DNA of 64,000 nucleotides from Albifimbria verrucaria (GCA_020081605.1 JAHREC010000013.1:1488001-1552000), one strand, 5' to 3'; positions 24,501 through 37,190 are shown, numbered from the stretch's first letter. The notes: generated by a model from the letters alone, not told the origin. A program made the numbers and translations.

Positions 24501-25304
24501 GCTGGATGGAGACAGCCGGACGCGGAACAGTGGCGAGACCATCTAAGAGGGACGAAGAAGGTTGCGTCGGGAATGGAGCAGGGAGTACTGGAGACGTGAT
24601 GTTGGGTTGCTCAGTTTTCGATGACGAGATATGTGCGGTAGCATGGCGGTCTCGGTCGGCCTTGGTCGCAAACCCATAGATATAATGTATACACCGCTCA
24701 TCCCAGCACTTGGCCGTTGACGCGACCAGATTTCCTGGCTCACCCCGACTATCACTGTCTCGAGAGCGCCGACTGCTGATGATCAAGTCATGATGGTCAA
24801 TGTGGTTTTCCAGCCACGGGCCGAGGCCACCCGGCGCGGAAGCGAAATAGCGGCGGAGAGGTCCATGAACATCCACATCTGGGCCCTTAGGTTAGCTAGC
24901 CGAAGCGGCGGTCTGCGCGGGAAGAGTGGGTGTGACCTACTCTGCTGGGCGCAGATAAACTCGAGGCACTCGCATCGGTGCTGCACCGCGCGGGCTTCCT
25001 CGGCCTCGGATAACACTGGAACATGGAGGTTGAGATCTTGGAGCAGCCACAAGTTAGCACAGACTCTGCTGGACACCGGGCGGGAGCAGGCGAGACAAAA
25101 GACCAACATACCGTTGCGATCCACTATGTCTTCGAGAATGCGCAGCTTGGCCCGGAGGTGGTCGAGCTCGCGGCGCGAGTCGAAGCCATGCTTTGCGGCG
25201 ACCAAAGCAGCCAACCTCGCCTGGATGCCGGCCTGCTGCTCGAGCAGCTGGCGAATGGCCAGGTCGAGGTCGTGATCCGGGCCAGCTTCGGGACCAGACG
25301 ACAT
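21554..25304 (-). CDS. C2H2 zinc-finger regulator with Zn-cluster-like motif
   Basis: Probable nuclear regulator. The N-terminus (from MSSGPEAGPD) is a predicted coiled coil (LRAKLRILEDIVDRNG), followed through two small introns (donors near 25110 and 24950) by SEAEEARAVQHRCECLEF and by KCWDERCIHYIYGF. After a Pro/Ser-rich linker come LLPPLKRSRAGQPRLESIG and CLRC-x6-C-x5-C-x2-C, split by an intron; the second half begins CDTNQPCFNC. This resembles most of a Zn2Cys6 cluster. Another intron near 24000 leads to an alpha-helical middle domain, then to several C2H2-type fingers (CGKCNENPEGF...H, CKACMTQ...H, CPHPDCGRVFKDLAAH, CPIESCEYHVKGF, CPFCHGSG, CSICHGRFASPQDFYEH) and a Gln-rich tail ending DLDDRL. 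Frame changes near 24495, 21890 and 21745 sit by C/G runs. No ATG exists at the start of the long 3' frame, supporting fusion to the upstream exons. Confidence 0.8.
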
Positions 25305-28300
25305 GGCTCACTCAACGCCCAGAGTCGCAGGACATGATGCAGGCCGGAGTTGTCGATTCGAGTCGCTTAGTTCATGGCTCAGACGAATCTGCAGGAGCCG
25401 TTTTTGGGGAGAGGAATAATGATCTGAACTGGGCGGACTTGAAACTGGCGCGTGCGTCGTTTGCTGCCTCTTGTTTTGCTTGGCCAATCCTTGCGTATCG
25501 TCCGTTTTGTAAGCTGTGCGTGCGTCTTGTTATGAGGGTAAAGAGTTGGTTCGTCTGGTGTGGCAGACAAGTCCGTGCTGTCGTGGGGTGCTTTAACGTT
25601 GCAGCTTGAATCAACGGGATGTTTTATAAAAAGAAAAAAGGACCCTGGGCCTGCTTCTTTTCCGTCTTACGTTTCCGTCATCTTCTTCTCTCTCGCTCTC
25701 TCGATGGACGCCCCTCCCGTTTGCTGCCACCCTTCGTCGAAAAAGTGCGGCTCGTTGGTTTTATGGATCGGTTTGGCGGTTGATGCCAAGTGGGGCAGGG
25801 GCTCGGCAGGTGGCCAAGGCCAAGTACGTACCGCGAGCTCCCGGGCCTTTTGGCAGTTGCCAGCTGCCTGGGCGTGTACCTGCCGTGAGCAATGCGAGAT
25901 GCTACGGTACGCGGAGGAGGACCGGGAAGGTGAGTCGACGTCTGGACTGGGCACTGTATTTCGCAAACCCGCATGCTGGAGGACTCACAGTGTGTACAAA
26001 TGCTAGCCAGGTACCGGAGCTCCGGGCCTGTGGTACTCGCCTAACCAGCATCCGGTCGCTTCCTGATAGGGAAGGTGGGCACATCTACGCCCAGTGTGGT
26101 CTGTGCTGTTCAACGGTCTTGTTCCCGGCAAGCAGTGGACAAAAAAAAAAAAGGACTCCCGTCCACGACCAATCTTGTTTAATTCGTCGTCTGATATTCG
26201 ACTCCGTGCTACGCGCACTCGAAGCTGGCCAGCATCTTCATCTTTCACGGACAATGAAGCGTGCGAAGCCACAATAAACCGAGGTGGATTGGCGTGATTG
26301 CGGTAATATAAAATGAATAAAATGTAATCCCACTGAATCAGGGTCTGAACCTGCAGAATAAGCATATTTGGATTCCCATCATCATCCTTCTCGCTTGCTC
26401 CTGATTACCTATACCGTGTCAAACAAGACCAACTCTCCATATCTCTCCCTCTCTCCCCAACCTTCTTGGCCTCCTGGGAAATTCTTCCTGTCTCATTGCC
26501 TATTTTTATTGTCCACCGCGTGCCCAGCTTCGGGCCCCATCAGCACGTACCACTCATTCAGCAACCCAGCAGCCTCGATCCCCATCCACCCAGAAGCTGG
26601 TTCCCTCTGCGAGCGAGCACTCTTGGTCCGGCAAATCGCATGCAATGCGAGAGCTCGCCTCCCATCAGCCACCGCGATTCGATCCGGGCTCTCTCTCTAA
26701 TTGCACACGCCCTCTCTCCTCTTCCTCTGCCTCTCTCTTCCCTTCCTCGCCCTTTGCTCCCCGCCCTCCACCCTCCTCCACCCTCCACCCTCCCACCCCC
26801 AGCTTCCTCGCCTTGACCCAGCCACCACCCTCCACGGCTAGCAACTGAATTCCTCTTCACCAGGTCTCTCCCGAATCAGATCGGGTCAAATGAGATCAGA
26901 TCAGGTCATTCTGAATCTTCGTGGCGCCCGCATACTCTGGAGCCCGCGACTTGGATACGACCCCGTGCGGTTTCGCCAATGCCATGGAATGCTCAACGGC
27001 GTTGCCATGGCGCAAACCCCACTCGCCATCCTGACCATATCTCAGACACCTCGCTGCCTATCCATCCCTCACCTTGAAGTCACCCGGGCTTTTCGCTGCT
27101 TCTCCCCTCCCACCCCGGAAGCTTCTGCAGTAACGTAAGGCGAGGAGGTCAGGTAACATCGCTCACATCTCCTCGTGAAATGACAGTCTACGCGAGCCAT
27201 TCAGCGGGGCCTTCAGCTCTCCCTACAGCAAGGCGTCGTCGAAGCGGCGCAAAAAGCACCGAGAAGGTCTAGGTCTGGGTCTCAACTCCAACCCTACCTT
27301 GCTAGCTTGCGCAGTCGCATTTCTGCAGACATGGCTGCCGATACCACCCTGCCTTTTCCTCATAGGGCTCTCGTCGCTTACGTGAACACCAGCCTTCGCT
27401 GCATTGTCCTCAAATGGCTGGTCTAGCGCTGTGATGCTCACAACTCGCTCGCACAGCACCCGCGCCCATCCAACCCATCTCCCTGCGACCCTCGTCACCG
27501 CTTCTCGGCCAGCCCAGGGGTGCGCAAGGGTGCACGAAACAAGAAGCAGCCTGGGGTCACTCGCCTCTCTGCCACTCTCTTTCGGCCGCCCGCCCACCCT
27601 CCGGAGCTTTGGGCGCCCTAACCTGCTTGGTCGACCCGCACACGCTGTGGGACACGGGACCTTGGGGCAACGGGAGCGCGCCGTTATTTCCAAACACGTG
27701 GGTCGGTGCAGACTTTCCTAGACTCGAGATAAGGTGCAGGAAAAGCTCATGAAATGTGTTGACCCTACCGAGCTGTGCCCTATGTACGAGGCCCGAAACG
27801 TCCTGCCTCTAATTAATCGCCTACTTCTCCTGCTTCTTTCGCACTTTTCAGCCAAGGCCTTTGCCCTGTCATCACCTGTCAATGAGTGGGCGAACCATAC
27901 TTTTCTTTTTGGTCTTTCTCAGAGTGAGGCCGAGATTGCGATAGGAAATTACACAGCACCGCGACCGGACGTAGGACATTCGTGGCGAAGCCCATGTAAG
28001 GGCCTGTGTTATATGGGAAGGGAGCCAGGAGGTACACCAAGGTCGGTCTTCGATCTTTCAACTTGCTGCATTTGACGCCGCCAATAGCTCGTGACTTTGC
28101 TGCAAATTATTTTTTTCTTCCTGTCTTCTTTCTTTTTATTCGAGCCAAAATATTATTGTAGGATTTCATCTTGCGCCGTGTAGGTGGCATCATGGCCTTG
28201 ACCTACTCTATCTGAAGCACCTCGTCTAACCAAAGGTTACTCTCACACTCCCCTCCCTGCCCTGGCGGATGGCCTGCATCCCTGCGTCGCCGTTCTATAG

Positions 28301-28568
28301 GTTGGCGGCCCAGCTCTGGTTTGCTTCCCATGTCTTCCTCTCTCTTTTCTTTCCCTTTGTGTATGCGTGTGACAGGATGCCGCTCTCCGCTCTATGTACA
28401 CATGTAGGAGGAAGAATAGTGTGCCAAGCTTGAGTGTCGCGTCGGGGATGGTCCAGATTCCCCACCATCATCGTCCTGCCCCGCCATTCAAGTCCGTCCC
28501 GCCGTCTATTAATGCATTTGGTGCCCAGACCTGAAGCAACGTTGCCCGGCCTTTCATGCTACTAGTCT
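25305..28568. other. intergenic region, no gene recognised
   Basis: About 3.3 kb. It should contain the promoter of the zinc-finger gene at its left end and the ethanolamine kinase 3' UTR at its right end. A strongly CT-rich block lies at about 26370-26840. Short open frames here lack any recognisable family or codon pattern. Confidence 0.45.
26440..26830 (+). repeat. CT-rich low-complexity block
   Basis: Plus strand is dominated by C and T, with CTCTCC and CCACCCTCC runs. In fungi such blocks often mark promoters or 5' leaders of plus-strand genes, but no plus-strand coding region follows within 2 kb, so a non-coding or unrecognised transcript is possible. Confidence 0.7.
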
Positions 28569-29816
28569 TCATTCGTTTTGCGCCCACCTCTTCTCTCGCA
28601 GCGGCATCTCCTTGCCGGCTGCCGCTCGGCTTCCATCCTCCTCTGCCTTGTAGGCCCAGTATTCGCCCAGCCGCTCCTCGGCGTATGAGGCGTAGTCAAA
28701 GTCGATCTTGGAAATCTGGGCCTGGATCAGTGCCCAGATTCCCCAATAGAAGCCGGGAACCCTCGGTATATATCCACCTCCTCCACAAGCTTGCGTTCTT
28801 CTTCCTCTAGGTCGGCGGTTTCCCCCTCAGCTTAAAGTATGCGGCGACATATTCGTGAATGAAAGCCTTTCGCTGAGGGCGAGTGGGAAGCACCGAGTGG
28901 TCGCACTCATAGCCAGCCCATTCCGCAAAGTGATTCGCAACGTCAAACGCCGCAGGGAAGGCGTGCCGTACTCGTAATCTATGAAGCTCACGGTTGGCGC
29001 AGAGTTACCCCTGCACCGTCCTTGTGCATGATAATGTTGGCACTGAGCAAGTCACAGTGGGCAAAGACAAGCTGCGAAATTGATTAGCACATGCTCTGAC
29101 GCCGATTGGTAAGCTCAGCAACTCATACCCCGTTCTGTCCAAGGCCTGGACGCTGGCTCAGTCGCTGTATCATCTCCTCCAGCTCCTCTTCCAGCTGGTC
29201 CCGTCTTTGGCGCTGGGACTCTGTGTCTGTGGGGAGGGCAAGAACCCACTTCCGCATGGTAGTCCACACGTTTGGTGTTAGTTTACCGGGAATTGCCTGG
29301 GGATGGTTGGCATGGGATGCGCCGTTCTCATGACCGTTGGACTGCTTGGAGTCGGGCAGGCAAGGCACCGTCGCGTGCCACTGCGCAAGGTGTCGGGCCA
29401 CAGCGGTCATGATGGCGGGGTCCCTGAGATCTTCGGGGTGGGCGACGGTGCCGCTGATGTAGCGGTACAGCATGCCGTTCTCGAAGCGGGCAAGCAACGC
29501 CGGGGCCAGGCCATACTTCATGAGCAGCTCGTGGTTGGCGGCTTCGCGCTCGCGGTCTATCAGGATATCGGTGCAGTTGCCATAGGCGCGCAGGAGAACG
29601 GCGTCTCGATCGATGTCGGCTTTAGAGAGGCCCGGGCGGCGGTTGACCGCCTTGAGCAAGGTGTTGGTGATGCCATCGGTGAAACGGATCAGATCGACGT
29701 ATTGCTCGTCATCCCGCCACTGCGGTAATAAAGTGTAGATGATGTTCAGCGCCGACGCTTGCGAGTCATTGCTATCGTAGGTGAGGGAAGGAAGCGAACG
29801 TGGGCATGGTTGCCAT
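28569..29816 (-). CDS. EKI1: ethanolamine kinase (choline/ethanolamine kinase family)
   Basis: Phosphorylates ethanolamine with ATP, the first step of the CDP-ethanolamine (Kennedy) route to phosphatidylethanolamine; cytosolic. The N-terminus reads MATMPTFASFPLTYDSNDSQ once one C is added near 29785. Family motifs follow: RFTDGITNTLLKAVN (nucleotide-binding loop region), LLRAYG, ANHELLMKYGLAP, the Brenner motif HCDLLSANII and IDYEYG (metal binding). An intron at about 29071-29130 (GTATGAG...CGCAG) separates GQNG from LVFAHCD. The C-terminal part ends REKRWAQNE before the stop at 28569. Four more one-base gaps in C or G runs (near 29010, 28965, 28830 and 28755) must be filled to keep the frame; the family sequence continues across all of them. 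Divergent from NPR3. Confidence 0.93.
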
Positions 29817-31975
29817 TCGTAGCTGGGAGCGTCATGATTGCGGTAAGAGATGTGGGCGGTTCTGTAAAATGGAACGAGCTGATGAAAGGAAGAAGCGAGG
29901 TAGAGAGGTTATTAGGGCGTCGACATTGCCTGTCGTCAGGATTTGGAGAGATCGTCGGGGTCTAAGATGTCAGAGGACAGACAGGGTCAGTACGAGAAGC
30001 CACGATGTGTACGCGCGGCGCTTGTAAACCGGGGATGTCGTGAAGGTAATGAATATGACGAAGGATTTCGAGGCTGACAGATACAGATGGATGGAGGTTC
30101 AGGGGAAGGCATGTAGTTGGTAATACTCACACGACAAGTTACCAAGTCGAGGGGTTTGTGGGCGAGGAGTGGGCCAGTGAAAGGGAACTCCGAGGCCATG
30201 TGAAAGCGGCAAGCAACAGACTGTCGGCTAAGCTACCTAACCTAAGTAATGGCGTTCGTCCCCATGCTGGCTGCGCGGCGTGCGGTCTGGACAGCGGACC
30301 CTTGCTCGTAAAACAAGCAATGGCGAGCAAATCCGCTATTGTCTATTTTGGCGGAGACGAGGCATGGCAAGGGAAATAATGCAAAGGGCGAGGGAAAGGG
30401 GGCTACTTGCTTGACGGGCTCGTGTTACCAACCTACCTGCACATGGCAAGTCCTCCGTCTCCATAGCGCAAGCGCACGAGATTTGCTAAGTTTGGCCGTC
30501 TGGCTTTAGCGCCAGTGGTAGTAGCACAGGCGCCGCAACTAAGTCGGGCACCAGGCACCATCTTGCCGTGGAAAAGGAAGAAAGGAAAACACAAAAAAAA
30601 AAAAAAAGGTGAAACCCGGTTTGGGACAAACCTTTAGATCTGCCAAGAAAAGAGACGTGCCCATTAAGCAGCCCAGAACCAACTGGTTACCCTCGTGGAC
30701 AAGCCTCATGGGCCAAGGCAAAGCTGAGCACAGAAACAATCGCTGGTTGTCTGAAACGGGCAGCAGAGTCGAGGGTGCCAAGATGCACTACAAGACGGTA
30801 TTCTTTTATTAGGGTTCCGCAGGTGCCTTTCAGGGACCTACAAGGCTACAGCCGCCATGTGCTAGCGAGGCGGCACCCTGCTTTGCCCTGCCTTACAGTA
30901 CCTGCGCAGGTACAGCAGGTACAGCAGGTACAGTGGGTTGGTACAGCAGAAGTAGTTAAGTTAGTAGATACATGCATGGCCTTGATGGCCCAACCAGCCT
31001 GAACAAGTACCTGCCCAACGCACGGCAGGTACAGTACAGGGAGGTACCAACATATACCAACATACGAACCTCACAACCAAATTGCCCTCCCGGGCCCCTC
31101 CAGATTCGATGCTCGAATTGTCCCTAATGGCTTGTTGTGGGATACGTCCAAATTTGGCTCCACAGCCATGGTCAGGTCTAGGCTCTTTGGCTGGAGTCAG
31201 GCCAAAGGAGCTCTCGATTCAGGGGGCCCTTGTTGGCCGCGACTCAACAGCTGCGGCGCGGGAATACGGGTATCATGCGCGCATGCGTAAAATGGTCCTA
31301 TAACAAAGTTCCTTCCTAATTCATCCAGGTCCGAGGCGTGGGCAGGGCTGCGGCTGCAAAGATCATCTCTGTGCGGGGTGGCCTCTGTCTGTTTCTGTGC
31401 CTCGCTCACACCTTTGTTTCTTTCCTGGATGTAACTTGTTGAATTTCATTTTGTGTATTTTTTTGGTTGGTTGGGGATGCCTGCACGGCAAAGTGCTTAT
31501 CCATTCCAGACCCATCACTCAAATCCCATGCGCTCACCTCAGCAAGCTCAATGAATCGTGGTTCGGCCGGAGCGTTGGTTTGAAAACCTCACCGCTCATA
31601 CGGCTCGTATTGATCTCCAGCACAGCCTGTCATCCGTCTGATTACGACTTTTGCACATCTACATGCATGCAACTGCAACTGAGACAGCGTCTTCGACGTC
31701 GGTTATTTTTATTTTTATTTTTTTGGGTTTCGCGCATGAACTCCAGTAAATGTAACCGTGGCGGCGGTGCCAGAGTACCTGATTACGTAATGCACCAACT
31801 ACAGCTTGCTGGTGCTCTTGGCTCCATCTGCCCATGCGCGTATCCAGCTTCATGTCGTATCTGCTCGCTCCCATTGACACTAAACTACGCCCACCCCGGC
31901 CTGACAGGCTGATTGCTAGACTCGCAGACTCAGCGTCGCAATATGTGAAACGGGTTCGTCCCCGGCGCCGTTGCT
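29817..31975. promoter_or_regulatory. divergent region between EKI1 and NPR3
   Basis: About 2.2 kb that must contain the promoters of both genes. It holds a run of about 16 A near 30592-30607 and a cluster of GGTAC palindromes (30898-31056). No gene recognised. Confidence 0.5.
30898..31056. repeat. cluster of GGTAC-type palindromes and direct repeats
   Basis: Starts with the perfect 16-bp palindrome GTACCTGCGCAGGTAC (30898-30913), followed by direct AGCAGGTAC copies. A hairpin follows whose arms GTACCTGCC (31007-31015) and GGCAGGTAC (31024-31032) enclose 8 bases. Similar GGTACC palindromes occur near 38881, 42602 and 43945, always outside genes. Confidence 0.75.
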
Positions 31976-34142
31976 ATGTCGTGCGTCAACAGCGACAACC
32001 TCCTAGCTGTCGCCCTCATCATCAATCGCTCCCGTGACGGCCCAGCTTTCGTCTTTCATTACCCTCCCGATGTCAACCCAGTGAATAAGGCTCCCAGGCA
32101 GCCAGAATCCGGTGACCTGGGGATATCCTGCTAGAGCGCCTGTCCCAACCCGCTGGCCAGGACCTTGCCGATGCAGAGCCGCACAAGCACCGGGGCCATG
32201 ACGACCATAACGAGTCCGGTTCTCGGGCTTGTCCGTGGGAGAATGTTGCCGGGTTCCCCACCCGGGACTTGGCCGGCATTCTTACTCCAGCTCGATCGTA
32301 CCATAGGAAGCTGTTCCAGCTGTCCTTAGACCCCTTTACTGCGTCTCTTATCCTATCCACGTGCCAGAGAACGGCCGTTGGAAGAAGACGAAGAAGGCCA
32401 ACAAATCCAAGACCGCCAAGTCTGCAGATGAACGGACTGGCTCAAACGAAGCTGATCAGTCCGCTTCTAAGACAACGGACTCATCCAAAGAACAAGAAAC
32501 TAAGAAGGAAGATGGCGATGAGGAAAAGCGAGCCTCAATGACCATGTTCAATCTCGTCTTCTTCTTGAACCCTAAAGAGAACGAAGTCAAGGAAGTGGTT
32601 GATTCGCTCTATGACAATATCCTGAAAAAGGTCAACAAGGCCTACAAGTATAGCCAACAGCACAGCGACTTTGTCTGGAAGGAATCCAAGAGGATATTGG
32701 CCGCCAAGGATAGAGCTAGGGAAGAGCGTGAGTACAAACTACTCTCGATAATCACCCTTACCGCTGACGAACTGCTTAGAGAAGAAAATGTATGACCTCT
32801 GGGGCGAAATTCTGCAGAACTCCTCCCTGGCCGCCTCTGTTCATGATATTTATGAGGCCGTCTCGCAAAACAAGATTGCAACTCTCCACCTTGATACTGC
32901 CGGAGGCTGCAGTCTCCCCATCCGTTCAAATCCCCGTCCCATTCTATCTCTCAGATCTGCCCGCAGAGGATTCGAGGGATCAGCGTGGCCTTTGGTTGAC
33001 AACGGCCAATACCTTTGTTAACCAAGACGCTCTTGAGGAACCGGGCTTCCTCGACCGCAACTTTGCCCTTCTCTTAATCGACGACGAAAAGAAGATTGTG
33101 GCCGAACTTCAGGCGGACAGAGATGCTACTGTCTTGCCGCTCGTGGAATTTGTCAGGCTGTCCAAGCCGACAACCTCGTATGTACATTCATGAACTAGTT
33201 GAGCAACGTTTATGAGGTTAACACGGTTCTATAGGTTCTATCAACTCGGCCAGAGTAACGTCCTGACCTTGAGTCAAGTGCGTAAATATGCTCAGCATTT
33301 TATCTTTTGGCGTCGTGCCATCGCCATTCCACCTCTGCATGCGCGCGACATTTACATTGTGTCTCCCAACTGTGATCTCGCCCGCCTACCGCTGGATTCT
33401 CTAGAGTGGCAGAGGACTTTCCCAATTGCTCCACCATTGCCGGCTTTTCTCACCGAATTGTCCACAACCCCAGATCTTACAAGAGTCATTGCCCAAGTAA
33501 GGCTTATCGGCCACTCTGGTTGCAGATGCTGGCTTGGTTGATGGCCCGTGGCTGGGTCACTCAGTTATGCACCTTTGCATATGTCGTTGTCTGGCCGGAA
33601 ATCCTTTACGAAGTTGACTATGAGATCGAAGCCGAGGAGCTTGGCACCGCTGCCGAGGACTCGACCGAGTCTCAGAACCGCAGCGAAGACGAGCCCCCAA
33701 ACCCGAATCTCCCGAGTCTCCGGGGACCAGGGTAGAGACACCATCCACTGCAGAGCGCGCTGCCGAAATGGCCCGCCTCGAGCGTATTGCTCAGCGCGCT
33801 CACCGTGCTGCCGCTGATAAAGCTACGGCGCATACCCGTAAGGCCGTCCCCGTCGCCACGGCACACCCCTCTGTCAACACGTCCCCACATCTTGCCGGCC
33901 TTACACCACATATTATCCTCGACGCCAAAAAGGCCACCGCCAAGGAGTCACGGTACCTATCAGCCATCGGGCGCCGCTTCGCCGATGACAAGCACAAGCG
34001 TGCCTGGCATCTAATGTGCAAGTACTTCGATGGACGATCAGCCCTTGAGAGAATAGCACTGCAAGAGGATATGAAACGGAAGGAAGTCTGGAGCCTGCTC
34101 ACAAGCATGAACGAATATCTTTTGTGTGTTAGGCATTGGTGA
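31976..34142 (+). CDS. NPR3: NPR3, nitrogen permease regulator 3 (SEACIT/GATOR1)
   Basis: Subunit of the vacuolar-membrane Npr2-Npr3-Iml1 complex (SEACIT, GATOR1 in animals), which inhibits TORC1 when amino acids are short. The N-terminus reads LLAVALIINRSRDGP then FVFHYPP, the usual start of the family. After a Lys/Glu-rich linker come MTMFNLVFFLNP (longin-like domain), then introns at about 32728-32780 (GTGAGT...CTTAG) and about 33180-33233. Further conserved parts are YDLWGEILQNSSLA, RGLWLTTANTF, FALLLIDDEKKI, FWRRAIAIPPLHARD, a Glu-rich linker, and a C-terminal winged-helix-like end with WHLMCKYFDGRSALERIA. One-base gaps near 32120, 32335, 32900, 33425 and 33715, mainly in C/G runs, break the frame; the family reading continues across them. 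Confidence 0.92.
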
Positions 34143-34992
34143 GATAGATCAGGTGGCACAATCTTCGTATTGCGTGAGTCAAAGACTCAGACATTATAAA
34201 TCATATGGTTCACACTGAGAGCAGCACCAAGGTTCAAATAAGGCTGGTGTATTGTGCGCATCTGGTATCTGAAAAGAATAGCAAACAATATAGACTAATG
34301 AATACTACAATGCAAACCCAATGCCTGATGCTGGCATGACCAAGAAAGAGCTACCCGCAAACCGACAATAGGAGAAAAGCCATTATCCACTCCCGCCACC
34401 ACAAGACAGCCAGCTAAAAGCACTGTTGGAAAAGCAAAGAAAAGACAGAAAAAGAACTCCCCGTATAATAGCGATGAGCAAACGTTGAGCATGACAAGGA
34501 GAGGTCTTTCAAGAGCCTCGAGGTATCGCAAGGAAATCTGATGATGCAACCAAAACATGACCTAATAGTAGAAAGAAGGAGAAAGAAGGGGGAAAGAAAG
34601 AAAAAGACAAGAAACAGGGAAAGACAGAGCCCTGTAAAAGCAACCACTCCCCATCTGCGCTGTGTATATATGAACCATTGTATGAAGCCATGCCGAAACC
34701 GAAATAATGCCATGCCTGACTTGCCGCCGTCTCTGTCACTCCCCAGTGGTCTCTACCAAAGGAGAAGGGGAAGCCATCCAATGAAACACGCGCGTGCGCC
34801 TCTGAGGGTAAACAAGACCTGCCCTCCCAAGATGATTGCAGCTAAACAGACCACCGACAACAAAAATAACGACGCCTCAGGGAATGCATGATACCGAGAA
34901 AGGGGAGTACGCCGGTTGCGACAACCGTGTAGAGAAATGTGAATGACGGAGAGCGTTCAGCTTAGGAGAAAGGGAGGAATAAGCATACGGGC
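34143..34992. other. convergent intergenic gap
   Basis: About 850 bases between convergent NPR3 and the bHLH gene, probably long 3' UTRs. A purine-rich stretch lies at about 34560-34630. No gene. Confidence 0.5.
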
Positions 34993-36608
34993 CTACTGCG
35001 TGAGGTCCATGTCATACTCATCCTCTTCCTTAAAGTTAAGAGAAGCATGGCCGCTTCCATCATCATCTGGGTCGTGCCAGAACTGAGCGGTGTCGTTGAG
35101 GTCTCCGCTGATGACACCGTTTCCGTTAGGCTCGGGAGTGATGCCAATAGAGTCAAGTGTCGAGCCCATGCCGTTGGTGCTGCTAAGCGAGTCGCCACGG
35201 TAATCAGTGTGATGCGGCACACGCAGGCCAGAGCCAGAAGTACGGGAGTATGAGAACTCTCCTGTCTCGTTCTTGGCAATGGCATCCATGAGCTCTGACT
35301 GCATGCGTCGCTCATCCTCAGTAAACTCGAAAGGGAAATGGCCGCCCAGCTCGGCGATTGTGTTCATAAGCTCCTCTTGCTGTTGAAGCTTGAGGTGTAA
35401 CAACCACATGAGGTCGCGAGTCCAGCTCACGGCACCATTGAGGATGTCACCCTTGTTGGGACCCTTGTCCTTGTCTTCGATGGGCAGACCAGTGGTGATG
35501 TTGCCTGCGTTGCTACCAGCAGCTCTACGAGCGCCGGGGCCAGCAAGACCAGAGGTGGCTTGGGAGGGGCTGGAGATACCGGTCAGGGTAGGTGACAAAG
35601 GTGTGCCGTTCTGGATCAGTTTCCGGAGCTTCTCGTCCTCAAGTCGGTGGGTGGGGACAAGTCGGCTGAGGTCCTGGATACGTTCATTGATGTTGTCACG
35701 GCGACGACGCTCAACAAGGTTGTGCGACTCTCGGCGTCTCTTTCGCTTCATCTCTTGGGACGAAACGGCATTGGTGTTGACGCCAAGCTTAGCAGGCATG
35801 GAAGTGCCGCCCTTCATCATGACTTCGTTGATGGGTACCATGCCCTGCTGCATGGGAGAAGAGAAACCAGAATTGTAAGAGGCGGGGATGCTACCGGTTG
35901 GGGTGTTCATCCATTGTCCGGATGGCGACTTCTCGTGGCCGCCAGCAGTTCTGATGGGCTGTGGGCCAAAACCTGGGGATTCCTGCGATCCCAGGGACAG
36001 ACCGTGCATCGTGTTGCTCTTGGGAGTCATCGGAGTGCGGGTGCTAGAGGCCTTTCGTTGCATCTGCTGCGACATGCGCGCTCTTGCCTTGGCGTTCAGG
36101 TAGTTGGCATCGTTACCGTCAGCGCCCATATCAGCGCCTGCAAGAGGAGAGCCCGAGTATGACAAGGGGAGTGTAGCGAGGTGCCGAGCGAGTGACCATT
36201 CGGCATCTGGCGGAACTGGGTATTGAAGCCAGTAGCGTATGGGCTCTGGATAGGGTCGCCATCGGGAGTGTTGGAGTAGCCGTTTAATTGTGAGGGGTCG
36301 ATCTGAAGGCCAGAAGCGCCGCGGTGCGACGGGTATGTGCCGTGGGAAAAGGCCATGTTCATGCCGCTGTAGTCCTGACCGTGCATGCCAGACTGGGCGT
36401 CGCCAGAACCGGCAAGGCCATCGAGCAGCTCATCGTCTCCAAAGACGGCGGAGCCGCTGGAGAAGCCGTTGTTCGCATTGCCGTGGTTAGAGGCAAAGTT
36501 GTTGTTGGAGAAGGAGGGAGAGTAGCCACTTGACATGGCGAGGTCGTTGGGGTCGATGCTGCCGCCGTGTTGGGCGGAGCCAAATTGATTGAAGCCGTGC
36601 TGGGCCAT
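34993..36608 (-). CDS. bHLH transcription factor
   Basis: Nuclear regulator. The N-terminal half (from MAQHGFNQFG) is Ser/Gly/Asn-rich and likely disordered. The basic region and helix 1 read RRESHNLVERRRRDNINERI; the His, Glu and Arg positions are those of E-box (CACGTG) binders. The loop is very long (about 65 residues, Pro/Ser/Gly-rich) before helix 2, which contains KGDILNGAVSWTRDLMWLL, followed by a Gln-rich zipper-like segment (KLQQQEELMNTI) and FPFEFTEDERRMQSEL. The C-terminus is acidic (FKEEDEYDMDLTQ), possibly activating. One base is missing near 36160 (a C run, HSP to LSYSGSP), otherwise the gene is intronless as read. The extended loop is shared with filamentous-fungal bHLH proteins; I cannot assign a specific orthologue. 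Confidence 0.88.
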
Positions 36609-37190
36609 GTTTGAGGAGTTGAGGGACCGAGGCAGAAGGTAGTGCGTGGTCGAGTTGCGGTGACGATGTCTTGGAGGCGCCGCAAGGGCCGAGATGATCA
36701 AGGTTTGGTAGTGTGGAGCAGTGCGAGAAATAGATGCGTCGTCGAATGTGCTAAGAGCACATGGAGAAGATAAAAGTCGTTTGCGGCCTATTTGCTGGAG
36801 GAGGGTTAGCCTCTGATGGGAAGAAGGAGGCGGGCGCACCAGAAGCGCTACGCTATGCGACCGATAATCGATGACCGAACGGTGCGATAACGAAGGGCCC
36901 AGTCTTGGGATGGGGAAACGTGGCAGATGGGGCGCCGACAAGAGAGGGGGCGACAAACCTCTGCAAGACGCACGAAAGGGCTATTTGCGACACGATGCTA
37001 CCTTGAGGCCATCTATGATGGTTGCGATGCGAGGGCGATGGCGATGGCGGGTAGCGAGGCGGGCAATTAATGCGACGTCGGAGGGGTTGATGGTGAGGGA
37101 GGAGAAGAAGTGGAGTTCGAACTGTTGGTGAGAAAAAGGCGGCGAGGGCGGGTTCAGTTCAGGTCAGCTCAGGCCAGGGACCAGGCGGTG

